Source: Acidobacteriota bacterium (lineage in GTDB: Bacteria; Acidobacteriota; Blastocatellia; Pyrinomonadales; Pyrinomonadaceae). Taken from it: a stretch of 64,000 nucleotides of DNA. The notes below the pieces were generated by a model. The model saw nothing but the letters and a program-made list of their open reading frames with translations. It had not been told where the DNA came from and made no database searches. This document shows, in pieces, positions 33,548 through 42,007 of the stretch (its first letter is position 1; each line of letters starts with the position of its first letter). A program made the position numbers and the translations under genes. The stretch spans positions 186,001-250,000 of the forward strand of contig JAFAZX010000064.1 in the NCBI GenBank assembly GCA_019239425.1, given 5' to 3'.

Positions 33548-35820
33548 CTTTGCCTGAAGCCCATCAGGGACGACGGCGAGGTCGTGGATGAAGTTGTTTT
33601 GGTTTGGGCGTTCGACTTCTGCTCCGCGGCGGGCCTTGCCTCGGCCCCCTGCGCGGGGCGGAGTTCGAGTTCGCGCGTGTCTTCGCGGACGGCGACGTTG
33701 TTGGCTTCGAGCGTGTTGCCGGTGGCACGCTGGAACTCGGCGATGGCCTTGTTCAAAGCGGTCTGTGCCTGCAGCTCGCTGCCGCGCGCGGCGAGCAGCT
33801 CGTTCTGTCTTTGCAGCACGAGGAAGATGGTCGTGGTGCCGGCGCGGAACTGGCGCTGCTCGCTCTCGTACTGCAGCTCGGCCGAGCGGCGCGTGGCGGC
33901 GGCCGAGGCGAGCCGCGCCTCGGAAGAGCGCAGAGCCTGCACGGCGTTGCGCACGTCGGCCTCGATCAACTGCTCCTGCTGCGCGCGCTGGTTCTCGATG
34001 CGGCGGCCTTCGGCGAGACTGCGGCCGAGGTTGGCCTTCGCCGTGCGGTTGCGCAAGGGCCACTCGACGGCGACGCCGACGCGGTAGGTCGGGTAGTCCT
34101 GCTGCGCGAGGTTCGAGAGCGATTTGGGCAGACCGCCGACGAGGTTCTCGGGGACGGTGCTGCCGCCCGTCGTCGTGGTCGGCAGAGGGTCGAGTCCGGC
34201 GATGGTCGAAAGCTCGTTGACGCGCTGGCGGAGCAGCGCGTTCGCGCTCGTCGTCGAGGTACTGCTCGGCGTGACCTGCGCGCCCGCGAGGCCGGCGGAG
34301 GTGTACGTGCCGACCACGTCGAGACGCCGCCGCGTCTGGTCGCGGTAGAAGCGCTGGTCGATCTGGTTAATCTCCGTGCTGGTCTGAAGCTGCGCGAGTT
34401 CCGGCCGGCTCCTCAGGGCGGCGGCCGTCGCCTGCTCCAGCGGCACACGCGGCGGCTCGAGGCTGACGGGCGTGACGGGCGTGATGGGCTTCGACCAGAG
34501 CGGCGCGCTGCGGTCGGGGAGGATGAGAGTCTTGAGCGTGTTCTCGGCGCGCGTGACGGCCTCCTGCGCGGTGTAGACGCTCTGCTCGAAGGTCGTGACC
34601 TGCGTGTTGGCGGCGACGATGTCGATGGGTGCGATGACGCCTTCGCGGACGAGTCGCTGGTTGCTCTCGACCTGCGTGCGCGCCTGCTTGACGGCGTCGA
34701 TCTGGACTTGCAGGTTGCGCAGGGCGAAGACCAAGTCCCAGTAGGCCTGCTCGACCTGCGTGATGGTCTCGATGGCGCGCTGGCGGAACTGCGCGTCGGT
34801 GAGCGAGAGGTTCTTCTTCGCGATCTCGACGGCGCGTCGGTTCTGGTCGAAGCGCAGGCCGCGCAGGACGGGCTGCGTGTAGGTGAACGTCAGGGCGGAA
34901 GGGTACTGCGGGTTGAGCGTGACGTTCTGGTTGTTGGTCTGGAGCCGCGTCGAGGAGAAGTCTAACTGGTAAGAGCCGCCCGCCCACGGCGAGAAGCCGC
35001 CGAAGCGCAGGGCGCCGGTCGCGTCCTTCTGCGTGACGGAGCCGTTGAGGCCGCCCGCGATGGTCGAGCTGGTCGGCGTCGTGCGCGACTCGTAGTAGCT
35101 CTCGGAAGAGAAGACCGGGTCGTAGACGCCGCGCGCGGCCGTCAGGTTGTACTCGGCGACCTGGACGTCTATGCGAGAGGCGTCGATGTCGTTGTTGTTC
35201 TGGAGCGCGAGCGCGATGGCGTCGTTCAGGGAGAGCGGCGTCTGATCCGTGATGTCCACGCCGACGCGCTCGGCCGATGGCAGAGGGCGCGCGGGCGCTT
35301 CGAAGTTCGGCGCGACGGGCGGCGGCTCGGTCGGAAGCTCGGCCGGCGCGACGCCCGAGGTGCCGACGTTCTGGCCCGGCGTCTGTTGTACCCCGCCCTG
35401 CGTCCCCGTCTGCGCGCCGCCGGGGTTGGTGCCGGTCTGCTGCACCGCGGTGCCCGCGGGCGTGGAGGTCTGCGGCGTCGTGCCCGCGGGTGGCTGCTGG
35501 CCGGGCGTCTGCGGCGAGGGCGGGCGCGGCCCCTGCGTGTTGGGCGCCGTCTGCTGCCGCTCCTGCTCGGGGCCGGTCTGCGGCTGCGTGGACTGCTGCG
35601 CCTCGTTGCCGGGGCGTATGGTCGAGGAGGGCGCGTTCGGCGGCAGCTGCGTGGTCGGCTGCGGCGGCGCCCCCGGGTTCTGCTGCTGCGGCGTCGTGCC
35701 CGCCGGCGGCGCCGGCTGCTGCGTCTGCGAAGGCTGCGTCTGCTGCGTCCGGTTCTGCGCGAGCACGACACACGGCGAGGCCAGCAGCGCAAACATTAAG
35801 AGAGCAGCAACGAATCTCAC
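33544..35820 (-). CDS. TolC-family protein with long P/Q/T-rich linker
   Basis: A 758-residue protein from GTG 35820, chosen because it begins a good signal peptide (VRFVAALLMFALLASPCVVLA-QNR). The frame stays open upstream through a repeat to an ATG at 36045, but that start would bury the signal peptide. Residues about 25-190 are a low-complexity Pro/Gln/Thr/Gly linker (QQPAPPAGTTPQQQNPGAPP and similar). The TolC core then starts at TPLSLNDAIALALQNNNDIDASRIDV and carries both helical halves. It is paralogous to the TolC at 23627, which lacks the linker. Downstream of the AcrB-like gene and coupled to the lipoprotein adaptor gene by an ATGA overlap. Confidence 0.87.
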   Translation of the reverse strand: MRFVAALLMFALLASPCVVLAQNRTQQTQPSQTQQPAPPAGTTPQQQNPGAPPQPTTQLPPNAPSSTIRPGNEAQQSTQPQTGPEQERQQTAPNTQGPRPPSPQTPGQQPPAGTTPQTSTPAGTAVQQTGTNPGGAQTGTQGGVQQTPGQNVGTSGVAPAELPTEPPPVAPNFEAPARPLPSAERVGVDITDQTPLSLNDAIALALQNNNDIDASRIDVQVAEYNLTAARGVYDPVFSSESYYESRTTPTSSTIAGGLNGSVTQKDATGALRFGGFSPWAGGSYQLDFSSTRLQTNNQNVTLNPQYPSALTFTYTQPVLRGLRFDQNRRAVEIAKKNLSLTDAQFRQRAIETITQVEQAYWDLVFALRNLQVQIDAVKQARTQVESNQRLVREGVIAPIDIVAANTQVTTFEQSVYTAQEAVTRAENTLKTLILPDRSAPLWSKPITPVTPVSLEPPRVPLEQATAAALRSRPELAQLQTSTEINQIDQRFYRDQTRRRLDVVGTYTSAGLAGAQVTPSSTSTTSANALLRQRVNELSTIAGLDPLPTTTTGGSTVPENLVGGLPKSLSNLAQQDYPTYRVGVAVEWPLRNRTAKANLGRSLAEGRRIENQRAQQEQLIEADVRNAVQALRSSEARLASAAATRRSAELQYESEQRQFRAGTTTIFLVLQRQNELLAARGSELQAQTALNKAIAEFQRATGNTLEANNVAVREDTRELELRPAQGAEARPAAEQKSNAQTKTTSSTTSPSSLMGFRQR

Positions 35821-35832
35821 GCGCGCGCCTAC

Positions 35833-35970
35833 GCTGGGAGCGCGGGCATCCCTGCCCGCCAGCGTGCGCAGCACGCTGACCGTCTTACTCCTTACCTCGA
35901 CGTCGAGGTGTAAAGTCTCACAGCCTTCGCGCTGCGCGCTCAGGCGGGCAGGGATGCCCGCGCTCCCAGC
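35833..35970. repeat. 138-bp palindromic element (family B, copy 4)
   Basis: Arms identical in type to the other three copies, core oriented as in copy 1. It lies between the RND permease and TolC genes, 12 bp before the TolC start. All three elements of the frame from 36045 to 35820 are open, so the repeat can be read through in frame with TolC. Confidence 0.88.
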
Positions 35971-36019
35971 GAGGAGGGGCCCCCTGAAGATGTCACCCTT
36001 AAACTTTCGGCGCACGTTT

Positions 36020-39000
36020 TTAATCCCCTGAAGCTTGGTCTGCATACCTGTCTTTGTCGTCGCCGCGCCGGTAAGCGTTCGCGAAGCGACGGCGCAGGCC
36101 GCCGCCGAAGTTGCTGAAGCCCCCGCCGACGCGCGCCCAAATCGTGGACTCCTTCGCGTCCTCGAACAGCGAGTAGAAGACGGGCACGGCGAGCAGCGTC
36201 AGCAGCAGGCACAAACTCTGGCCGCCGACGACCAGCACGCCGATGGAGCGGTTGGTCGCGGCGCCCGCGCCCGTGCCGAGGATGAGCGGAATCATGCCCG
36301 CGACGAGCGCGATGGTCGTCATCAGGATGGGGCGCAGGCGGTCGCGGTTCGCCTGGATGATGGCGCTGTAGCGCTCCATGCCGTGCGCGCGCAGCTCGTT
36401 CGTGTGGTCGATCTGGAGAATCGCGTTCTTCTTCACGATGCCGAATAGCAGAAGGATGCCGAGCGCCGAGAAGATGTTGAGCCTCTGCCCGGCGATGAGT
36501 GTCGAGAGCAGCGCGAACGGCACCGAGAGCGGCAGCGTCAGGAGAATCGTCACCGGGTGGATGAACGACTCGAACTGCGCCGCCAGAATCAGGTACATGA
36601 AGACGAACGAGAGCGTGAACGCGAGCATGAACGACTGGTTCGCGCGCGCCAGCTCTTTCGACTGCCCCGTCACGCCCGTGCGGTAGCTCGGCTCCATGTG
36701 CAGCTCCTGCGCGTAACGCTGGAGCGCCACGACCGCCTCCGACTCCGAAGCCGTCGGCGCGACGCCGGCCGAGACCGTCACCTGCCTCTGCCGGTTGAGG
36801 CGGTCGATGGACGCGGGACTCGTGCCCGACTGAAGATCGACGAGTTGGTCGAGCGGCACCGTCCCGCCCGCGGCCGTGCGGACGGTGAAGTCCTTCAAGC
36901 TCTCGCGCGTGCGGCGGAACTCCTCGTCGGCCTGCACGACCACGTCGTACTGCTCGGAGTTCTCGCTGTAGACGGTGACGCGCTGGCCGGCGGCGAGGAT
37001 GTTGAGCGCCTGCGACACGTCGCCGGCCTCGACGCCGAGGTCGCCGGCCTTCTGCCGGTCGATCTGGACGCGCACCTCCGGGTTGCCGAGCAGGAGCGAG
37101 CGGTCTGCGTCGCGGAAGTTCTTGTCGTCGTCCTTGATGCGGTCGACCAGCTTCTTCGAGTACTCGTCGAGCTTCGCCATGTCGGGGCCGCTGATGTAGA
37201 AGCCGACCGAGGAGCCGCCGCGGCCGAGGCCGATGCTCGCGCCGATGGACGAGGTGCCCGAGACGCCGATCTGAAAATCCTTCGGGTACTTCCGCTTCTG
37301 AATCATCTGCCGCGTGCGGTTGATGAGGTCGGACTGCGAGGCGTCGCGCTCCCCGACCGGCTTGAGGCTGACGTTGATGGAGCCGCCGTTGGGGCCGCCG
37401 CCGCGGCCGAAGCCCGCGAGCGAGAGCGTGTTCTGCACGCCCGGAATCTGCTCGCGTATGTCGCGCGCGATGCGTTCCAAGACCGACTGCGTCGCCGGGA
37501 GGCTCGTCCCCTGCGGCATGCGCAGAGAGACCTGGAAGGCCGACTCGTCCTCGTCGGGCAGGAAGTTGTAGCCGACCCACTTGTAGAGGAACGGGATGGA
37601 CGCGATGACCACGACGCAGATGAGGACGACGGCCCAGCGGTGCGCCATCGAAAGCTTGAGCAGCCACGTGTAGGTGCGGTCGATGGGCTTGTAGAAACGC
37701 CCTTCCTTCGAAGAGTGGTTCTGCGGCGCGCCGTGCGCCTCGTCCTGCTCGAACTCCGCATGAGGGTTCGGGCGGTCGGGCGCGACGTGGTGGTTGTTGG
37801 CCTCGCCGCCGCCCGCGCCCGCCGCGTCCACGTTCGTCAGGGGCATGCCTTCGGGCGTGAGCAACTGCTTCGGCGGCTTGATCCAGCGCGCCGCGAGCAT
37901 CGGCGTCAAGGTGAACGAGACGATGAGCGAGACGGCGATGGCCGCCGCGGAGGTCAGGCCGAAACTGGACATGAAACGGCCGACGATGCCCGTCATGAAG
38001 CCGACGGGGATGAAGACGGCGAGCAAGGAAAGCGTCGTCGCCATGACCGCGAGGCCGATCTCGCGCGTGCCCTCGATGGCGGCCTGGAACGGGTGGACGC
38101 CCTTCTCCTCGACGAAGCGGTAGATGTTCTCGAGGACGACGATGGCGTCGTCAATCACGATGCCGACCATCAAGGTCAGGCTCAGCATCGTCATCTGGTT
38201 GAGCGAGTAGCCGAGCCAGGCGATGATCGCGAAGGCCGAGATGATCGAGGTCGGGATGGCGAGCGCCGCGATGAGCGTCGAGCGGAAGTTCCACAGGAAG
38301 AGAAAGACGATGACCGCGGCGAGCAGGCCGCCGACGATCAGGTGCTCCTCGATGGCGTGCAGGCTGGTCTCGATGAACTCCGACTGGTCGCGCGTGACGG
38401 CGATCTTCACGTCCTTCGGCAGGAGCGGCTGAATCTCGGCCATGCGTTGCTTGATGGCCGAGATGACGGCGACCGTGTTCGCGCCCGACTGTTTGCGCAC
38501 GGCGAGCGAGACCGACGGCGTGCCGTTCAAGGAAGCGGCCGAGGACGGGTCGGCGCCCGAGTCCTCGACGCGGCCGACGTCGCTGACTTTGACCGGGTAC
38601 TTGTTGCGGTTGGCGACGACGACGTTGTTGAACTCCTCGACCTTCTGCACGCGCGACATCGTGCGCAGCGAGACGACCTTCGCGCCCTCCTGCAGGTTGC
38701 CGCCCGGCAGTTCGAGGTTCTGCGCGCGCAGCGCGTTGACCACGTCGGTCACCGAGAGGTTGTAGGCGCGCAGGCGGTCGGGGTTGATGTAGACCTTGAT
38801 CTGCCGCGTGCGCCCGCCGTAGACGACCGCCTCGCCGACACCGTCCACCGATTCGAGCCTTTCCTGAATCTGCTTCTCGACGAGGTCGGTCAGCTCGATG
38901 GAGGAGCGCGGGGCGCTGACGGCGTACTGGATGACCGGCTGCGAGTCCGGGTCGGCCTTCGTGACGACGGGCGCGTCGGCCGTCTCGGGCAGGCTGTTGA

Positions 39001-39349
39001 TGACCGTCGAGACCTTGTCGCGCACCTCCTGCGTGGCGATGTCGGGGTCTTTCTCAAGGTTGAAGGTGATGGTGACCTGCGAGCGCCCCTGCGAGGAGGT
39101 CGAGCGCATCTCGTCGATGCCGGGGACGGTATTGACGACGCCCTCAATGACGTCCGTCACCTCCGTCTCCATCTCCTCGGGCGCGGCCCCGCGCAGCGTG
39201 GTCGAGACGGTCACGGTCGGCAGGTCGATCTTCGGGAACCTGTCCACGCCGAGCGTGAAGAACGAGAAGCCGCCGACGACCGTCAACAACAGGACGATGA
39301 CCGTGGCGAAGACCGGGCGGCGGACGCAAATCTCGGCTAGCTTTTGCAT
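36020..39349 (-). CDS. RND efflux permease (HAE1/AcrB-like)
   Basis: A 1109-residue inner-membrane proton-driven pump. The first helix lies near residue 10 (PVFATVIVLLLTVVGGFSFF). Two large periplasmic loops follow (about 35-330 and 610-900), with helix bundles at about 335-560 and 905-1060. Characteristic motifs include GAAPEEMETEVTDVIEGVVNTVPGI, the TM4 segment with MLSLTLMVGIVIDDAIVVLENI (proton-relay Asp pair) and FGIVKKNAILQIDHTNELRAHG. About 65 residues at 500-565 (rich in His, Asn, Pro and Gly) form an insertion in the central cytoplasmic loop. GGAG precedes the ATG. It works with the adaptor gene upstream (39480) and TolC downstream. Confidence 0.95.
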   Translation of the reverse strand: MQKLAEICVRRPVFATVIVLLLTVVGGFSFFTLGVDRFPKIDLPTVTVSTTLRGAAPEEMETEVTDVIEGVVNTVPGIDEMRSTSSQGRSQVTITFNLEKDPDIATQEVRDKVSTVINSLPETADAPVVTKADPDSQPVIQYAVSAPRSSIELTDLVEKQIQERLESVDGVGEAVVYGGRTRQIKVYINPDRLRAYNLSVTDVVNALRAQNLELPGGNLQEGAKVVSLRTMSRVQKVEEFNNVVVANRNKYPVKVSDVGRVEDSGADPSSAASLNGTPSVSLAVRKQSGANTVAVISAIKQRMAEIQPLLPKDVKIAVTRDQSEFIETSLHAIEEHLIVGGLLAAVIVFLFLWNFRSTLIAALAIPTSIISAFAIIAWLGYSLNQMTMLSLTLMVGIVIDDAIVVLENIYRFVEEKGVHPFQAAIEGTREIGLAVMATTLSLLAVFIPVGFMTGIVGRFMSSFGLTSAAAIAVSLIVSFTLTPMLAARWIKPPKQLLTPEGMPLTNVDAAGAGGGEANNHHVAPDRPNPHAEFEQDEAHGAPQNHSSKEGRFYKPIDRTYTWLLKLSMAHRWAVVLICVVVIASIPFLYKWVGYNFLPDEDESAFQVSLRMPQGTSLPATQSVLERIARDIREQIPGVQNTLSLAGFGRGGGPNGGSINVSLKPVGERDASQSDLINRTRQMIQKRKYPKDFQIGVSGTSSIGASIGLGRGGSSVGFYISGPDMAKLDEYSKKLVDRIKDDDKNFRDADRSLLLGNPEVRVQIDRQKAGDLGVEAGDVSQALNILAAGQRVTVYSENSEQYDVVVQADEEFRRTRESLKDFTVRTAAGGTVPLDQLVDLQSGTSPASIDRLNRQRQVTVSAGVAPTASESEAVVALQRYAQELHMEPSYRTGVTGQSKELARANQSFMLAFTLSFVFMYLILAAQFESFIHPVTILLTLPLSVPFALLSTLIAGQRLNIFSALGILLLFGIVKKNAILQIDHTNELRAHGMERYSAIIQANRDRLRPILMTTIALVAGMIPLILGTGAGAATNRSIGVLVVGGQSLCLLLTLLAVPVFYSLFEDAKESTIWARVGGGFSNFGGGLRRRFANAYRRGDDKDRYADQASGD

Positions 39350-39363
39350 GGGAACTCCGAATC

Positions 39364-39484
39364 AGTAGGCAGTAGGCAGATGGCCGTAGGCAGCCGCCCC
39401 GCGCTATGAATGTTGATAGATGAACCCACAGTCCTCGACATAAAAGTTTTTCAACTGCCTACTGCCATCTGCCTACTGCCTACT
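39364..39484. repeat. Fold-back repeat of CAGTAGG units (family D)
   Basis: Perfect 21-bp arms made of CAGTAGG/CAGATGG-like units at 39364-39384 and 39464-39484, separated by about 79 bp. It fills the gap between the RND adaptor and permease genes. The right arm covers the adaptor's stop codon (TAG, 39480-39482) and its last Glu codon, so the element supplies the gene's end. Confidence 0.85.
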
Positions 39485-40832
39485 CAGCTCTTACCCTCGC
39501 CCCCTCGAAGAGTTGTTGGAGGTTGCTGGTCGCGACCACTTCGTCCGGCTCGACGCCGGAGAGAATCTGAATCATGTCCCCCTCTTCGGTGCCGATCTGG
39601 ACGACGCGCAGCTTGGCCGTGTCGTTCTGGATGACGAAGACGCGGTAGGACTGCGTGTTCTGGTCGTTCATCACGGCGGCGCGCGGGACGTAGACGGCGT
39701 GGCTGCCGCCCTGCCGCGCGATGCGCGCCGTGGCGAACATCCCCGACCGCAGGGCGTTGTCCGGGTTCTGCACGAGCGCCTCGACCGTGGCCGAGCGCGA
39801 CGCGGGGTCTATCGCGGGGTTGACGGCCGAGACCTGGCCCGCGAACTTCCTGTCCCTGAACGCGTCCACTTCGAGCGAGACGCCCATGCCGGGCGTGAGG
39901 TGCGGCGCGTCCGCTTCGGGGACGAGCAGTTGGAGCTTGATGGGATTCGTCCGCAGCACGGTGGCGACGACCGAGGCCGGCGTGACGTACTCGCCGACGG
40001 CGACGGGGCGGCTGCTGACGTAGCCGGCGTAGGGGGCGCGGACGACGGTGTCGGCCACGGCCTTCTGCGCGATGGCGACGGCCGCGCGGGCCGACTCGAC
40101 CCCGGCCTGCGCGCTCTGCACGGCCTGGTTGTTCTGGCGCGCGGTGTTGATGGAGACTTCGAGCGCCTGACGCGCGGCGTTGACCTGCGCGCGCGCCGTG
40201 TCGCGCGCCGTGCGGTACTGGTCGTAAGTCGACATCGCCACGTCGCCGGTCTCGACCAGCGTGCGGTAGCGCTTCTCGTTCGCCTCGGCAAGCCTCAACT
40301 GCGCCTGCGCCTGTTCGAGATTCGAGCCGGCGGCGCGCACCTCGGGGATGGCGCTCTCCTGAAAGTTGCCGCCCGGCGAAAGGCCGATGCGCGCCTCAGC
40401 CTGCCGCACGGCGGCGACGGCCTGGCCCACCGCGGCCTGCGACTGCTGAAGACGGAGGCGCGCGTCGCGGTCGTTGATGCGCGCTACCACGTCGCCCTGA
40501 CGGACGAAAGCGCCGACGCCGACGGGCGTCGAGATGACCTGACCCGAAGCTTGCGGCGCCACGTCCGAAGTCTCCTCGGCGACGAGGCTGCCGGTGGCCT
40601 GCACGTAGGAGGGCACTTCGCGCGACTCTGCGCGGGCGGTGGTGACTGCGACGGGGGGCGCGGTCTCTGCGTTCTCGCCCGTGCGCGCCTCGCCGCCCTT
40701 CTTGCCCGCCTTGGCCTCGGCCGAAGAAGAGGAGCCCGAGCGGTTGCAAGCCCCGAAGAAGAGCGCGAGCGCCGCGGCCACACAGAGCAGCGCTGCGACA
40801 CGGGGCGTGTGGGGAAGTTTGTATGAAGTCAT
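39480..40832 (-). CDS. RND periplasmic adaptor lipoprotein (AcrA-like)
   Basis: A 450-residue membrane-fusion protein. The signal peptide ends in a lipobox LFFGAC, with Cys near 29 (AALALFFGAC-NRSGSS), so it is lipid-anchored. Domain order is lipoyl half, alpha-hairpin (about 125-270), second lipoyl half (TVVRAPYAGYVSSRPVAVGEYVTPASVVATVL), beta-barrel and membrane-proximal domain (YRVFVIQNDTAKLRVVQIGTEEGDMIQILSGVEPDEVVATSN). First gene of the minus-strand RND operon, followed by the permease and TolC. The promoter must lie in the 202-bp gap shared with the divergent gene at 41035. Confidence 0.93.
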   Translation of the reverse strand: MTSYKLPHTPRVAALLCVAAALALFFGACNRSGSSSSAEAKAGKKGGEARTGENAETAPPVAVTTARAESREVPSYVQATGSLVAEETSDVAPQASGQVISTPVGVGAFVRQGDVVARINDRDARLRLQQSQAAVGQAVAAVRQAEARIGLSPGGNFQESAIPEVRAAGSNLEQAQAQLRLAEANEKRYRTLVETGDVAMSTYDQYRTARDTARAQVNAARQALEVSINTARQNNQAVQSAQAGVESARAAVAIAQKAVADTVVRAPYAGYVSSRPVAVGEYVTPASVVATVLRTNPIKLQLLVPEADAPHLTPGMGVSLEVDAFRDRKFAGQVSAVNPAIDPASRSATVEALVQNPDNALRSGMFATARIARQGGSHAVYVPRAAVMNDQNTQSYRVFVIQNDTAKLRVVQIGTEEGDMIQILSGVEPDEVVATSNLQQLFEGARVRAE

Positions 40833-40967
40833 AAACCTACACTTATCTCTGCTTCATTTGAAAGACGGCTCCCCGCTCAGTCCGGTTACACCTTCCGCCA
40901 AGAGCTGTTAGAAGATAAAGCTCCGAGGATGAACGGATTACTCTATTCGTTGTCTCTGAGCCCACTG

Positions 40968-40984
40968 TCACAAGAAATTTGTGA
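40968..40984. promoter_or_regulatory. Inverted repeat, possible operator
   Basis: TCACAAGAAATTTGTGA: 6-bp arms TCACAA/TTGTGA around GAAAT. It is in the shared upstream region of the divergent RND operon and the gene at 41035. Both arms are perfect, but there is no second copy and no regulator gene adjacent, so the role is open. Confidence 0.3.
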
Positions 40985-41034
40985 TTGGGATGTATTAGAG
41001 TGTCGGAGTTGTCACGAAGAAAGGGGGGAGACTG

Positions 41035-41793
41035 ATGGCCGACTGGAAGGCGGAGAGGGCCGCGAAGCTTCGTGAGTTCTTCGGGCTGGCGCCGGACGCG
41101 GAGCTGCTCGCGCCCGAGGCGAAAGGGTTCGAGGTGCCGAAGGAGGCCGCCCGCGCCTTAGAACACTTCAACATCGAGTGGCACGTCATCCCGACGGCCG
41201 ACGCGGTGCCTTTGGGCGACGCGTACCTTGAGCGCCTCTACCCGGCCGCGACGCGCGAGTTCACGCGGCCGAGGGAGCACGGCGGCAGCTACCGCGAACA
41301 GCTCTTTCGGGGCCACGAGCGACATCAGGGGCAAGTCGTCGGCGTCGAGACGACGCAGAAGCCGCGCTACCTGCCCGGCAACAAACAGTTCTACGGAACC
41401 CCTTACGGCCACGACCCCGCGGCCGACCCCTTCGCGCCGTACCTCGGGCGAGCCGGGATGGTCAACGGCACGCGCTTCGCGCACAACTACCTCACCCTGC
41501 GCGAATTCATCCGCGTCATCAACGAGGACTGGCGCGCGCGCGGCCTGCTGCCGCAGGGGTATCGCGCGACCATCTGCCCGCCGGTCGTCTTCAACCTCGT
41601 CGGCAACCTCTTCCACCCCGAATGGTCGGAGACGGAGACGCTCGAACTCGGCTTCTACCGGGACGAGCAGGGCAACGCGAAATGCTACGCCGTGGGCTCG
41701 GGCGGGCCGGGCGACTTCTCTTACGTCCGCGGCGTCGAGGGGGAAGAGGAGTGGGCGCTCGCGGGTTTCCGCGTCGCGCTCGTACCCGAATAA
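41035..41793 (+). CDS. Hypothetical protein, family not recognised
   Basis: A 252-residue soluble protein without signal peptide or membrane helix, starting MADWKAERAAKLREFFGL after a strong AAGGGGGGAGA ribosome-binding site. It is rich in aromatic and charged residues, with a conserved-looking central part (KPRYLPGNKQFYGTPYGHDPAADPFAPYL) and a beta-rich C-terminus (LELGFYRDEQGNAKCYAVGSGGPGDFSY). I do not recognise a family or catalytic signature. It is monocistronic, divergent from the RND operon and 214 bp upstream of the TolC-EmrAB genes. Confidence 0.7.
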   Translation: MADWKAERAAKLREFFGLAPDAELLAPEAKGFEVPKEAARALEHFNIEWHVIPTADAVPLGDAYLERLYPAATREFTRPREHGGSYREQLFRGHERHQGQVVGVETTQKPRYLPGNKQFYGTPYGHDPAADPFAPYLGRAGMVNGTRFAHNYLTLREFIRVINEDWRARGLLPQGYRATICPPVVFNLVGNLFHPEWSETETLELGFYRDEQGNAKCYAVGSGGPGDFSYVRGVEGEEEWALAGFRVALVPE

Positions 41794-41912
41794 GTAATGG
41801 GGGCGATAGATTTCTTTCAACTACGCCGTTATGTTTTCCGCATACGTTGGGTGTAATAATAGAACCAGTCGCCAGTCCCGAACAGACATGAGGTGAGAGT
41901 GGGGCATTCGTC

Positions 41913-41987
41913 CCCGGCCGCACAGTGGCCGGGGCACGAGTCGCGGCGAGGGTCGTGCTTTCTCTTGAAGAGAGCCGGCCCTCGCCG
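41913..41987 (+). other. Structured leader upstream of tolC-emrAB
   Basis: Two strong hairpins lie in the 214-bp gap. The first has an 8-bp CCCCGGCC/GGCCGGGG stem with a 7-nt loop (41913-41935). The second has a 9-bp CGGCGAGGG/CCCTCGCCG outer stem (41944-41952 with 41979-41987) enclosing the palindrome TCTCTTGAAGAGA. The second stem ends 20 bp before the TolC ATG, so folding could affect translation. No riboswitch class is recognised. Confidence 0.4.
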
Positions 41988-42007
41988 CCTGCGTTTACGG
42001 GTGAACG

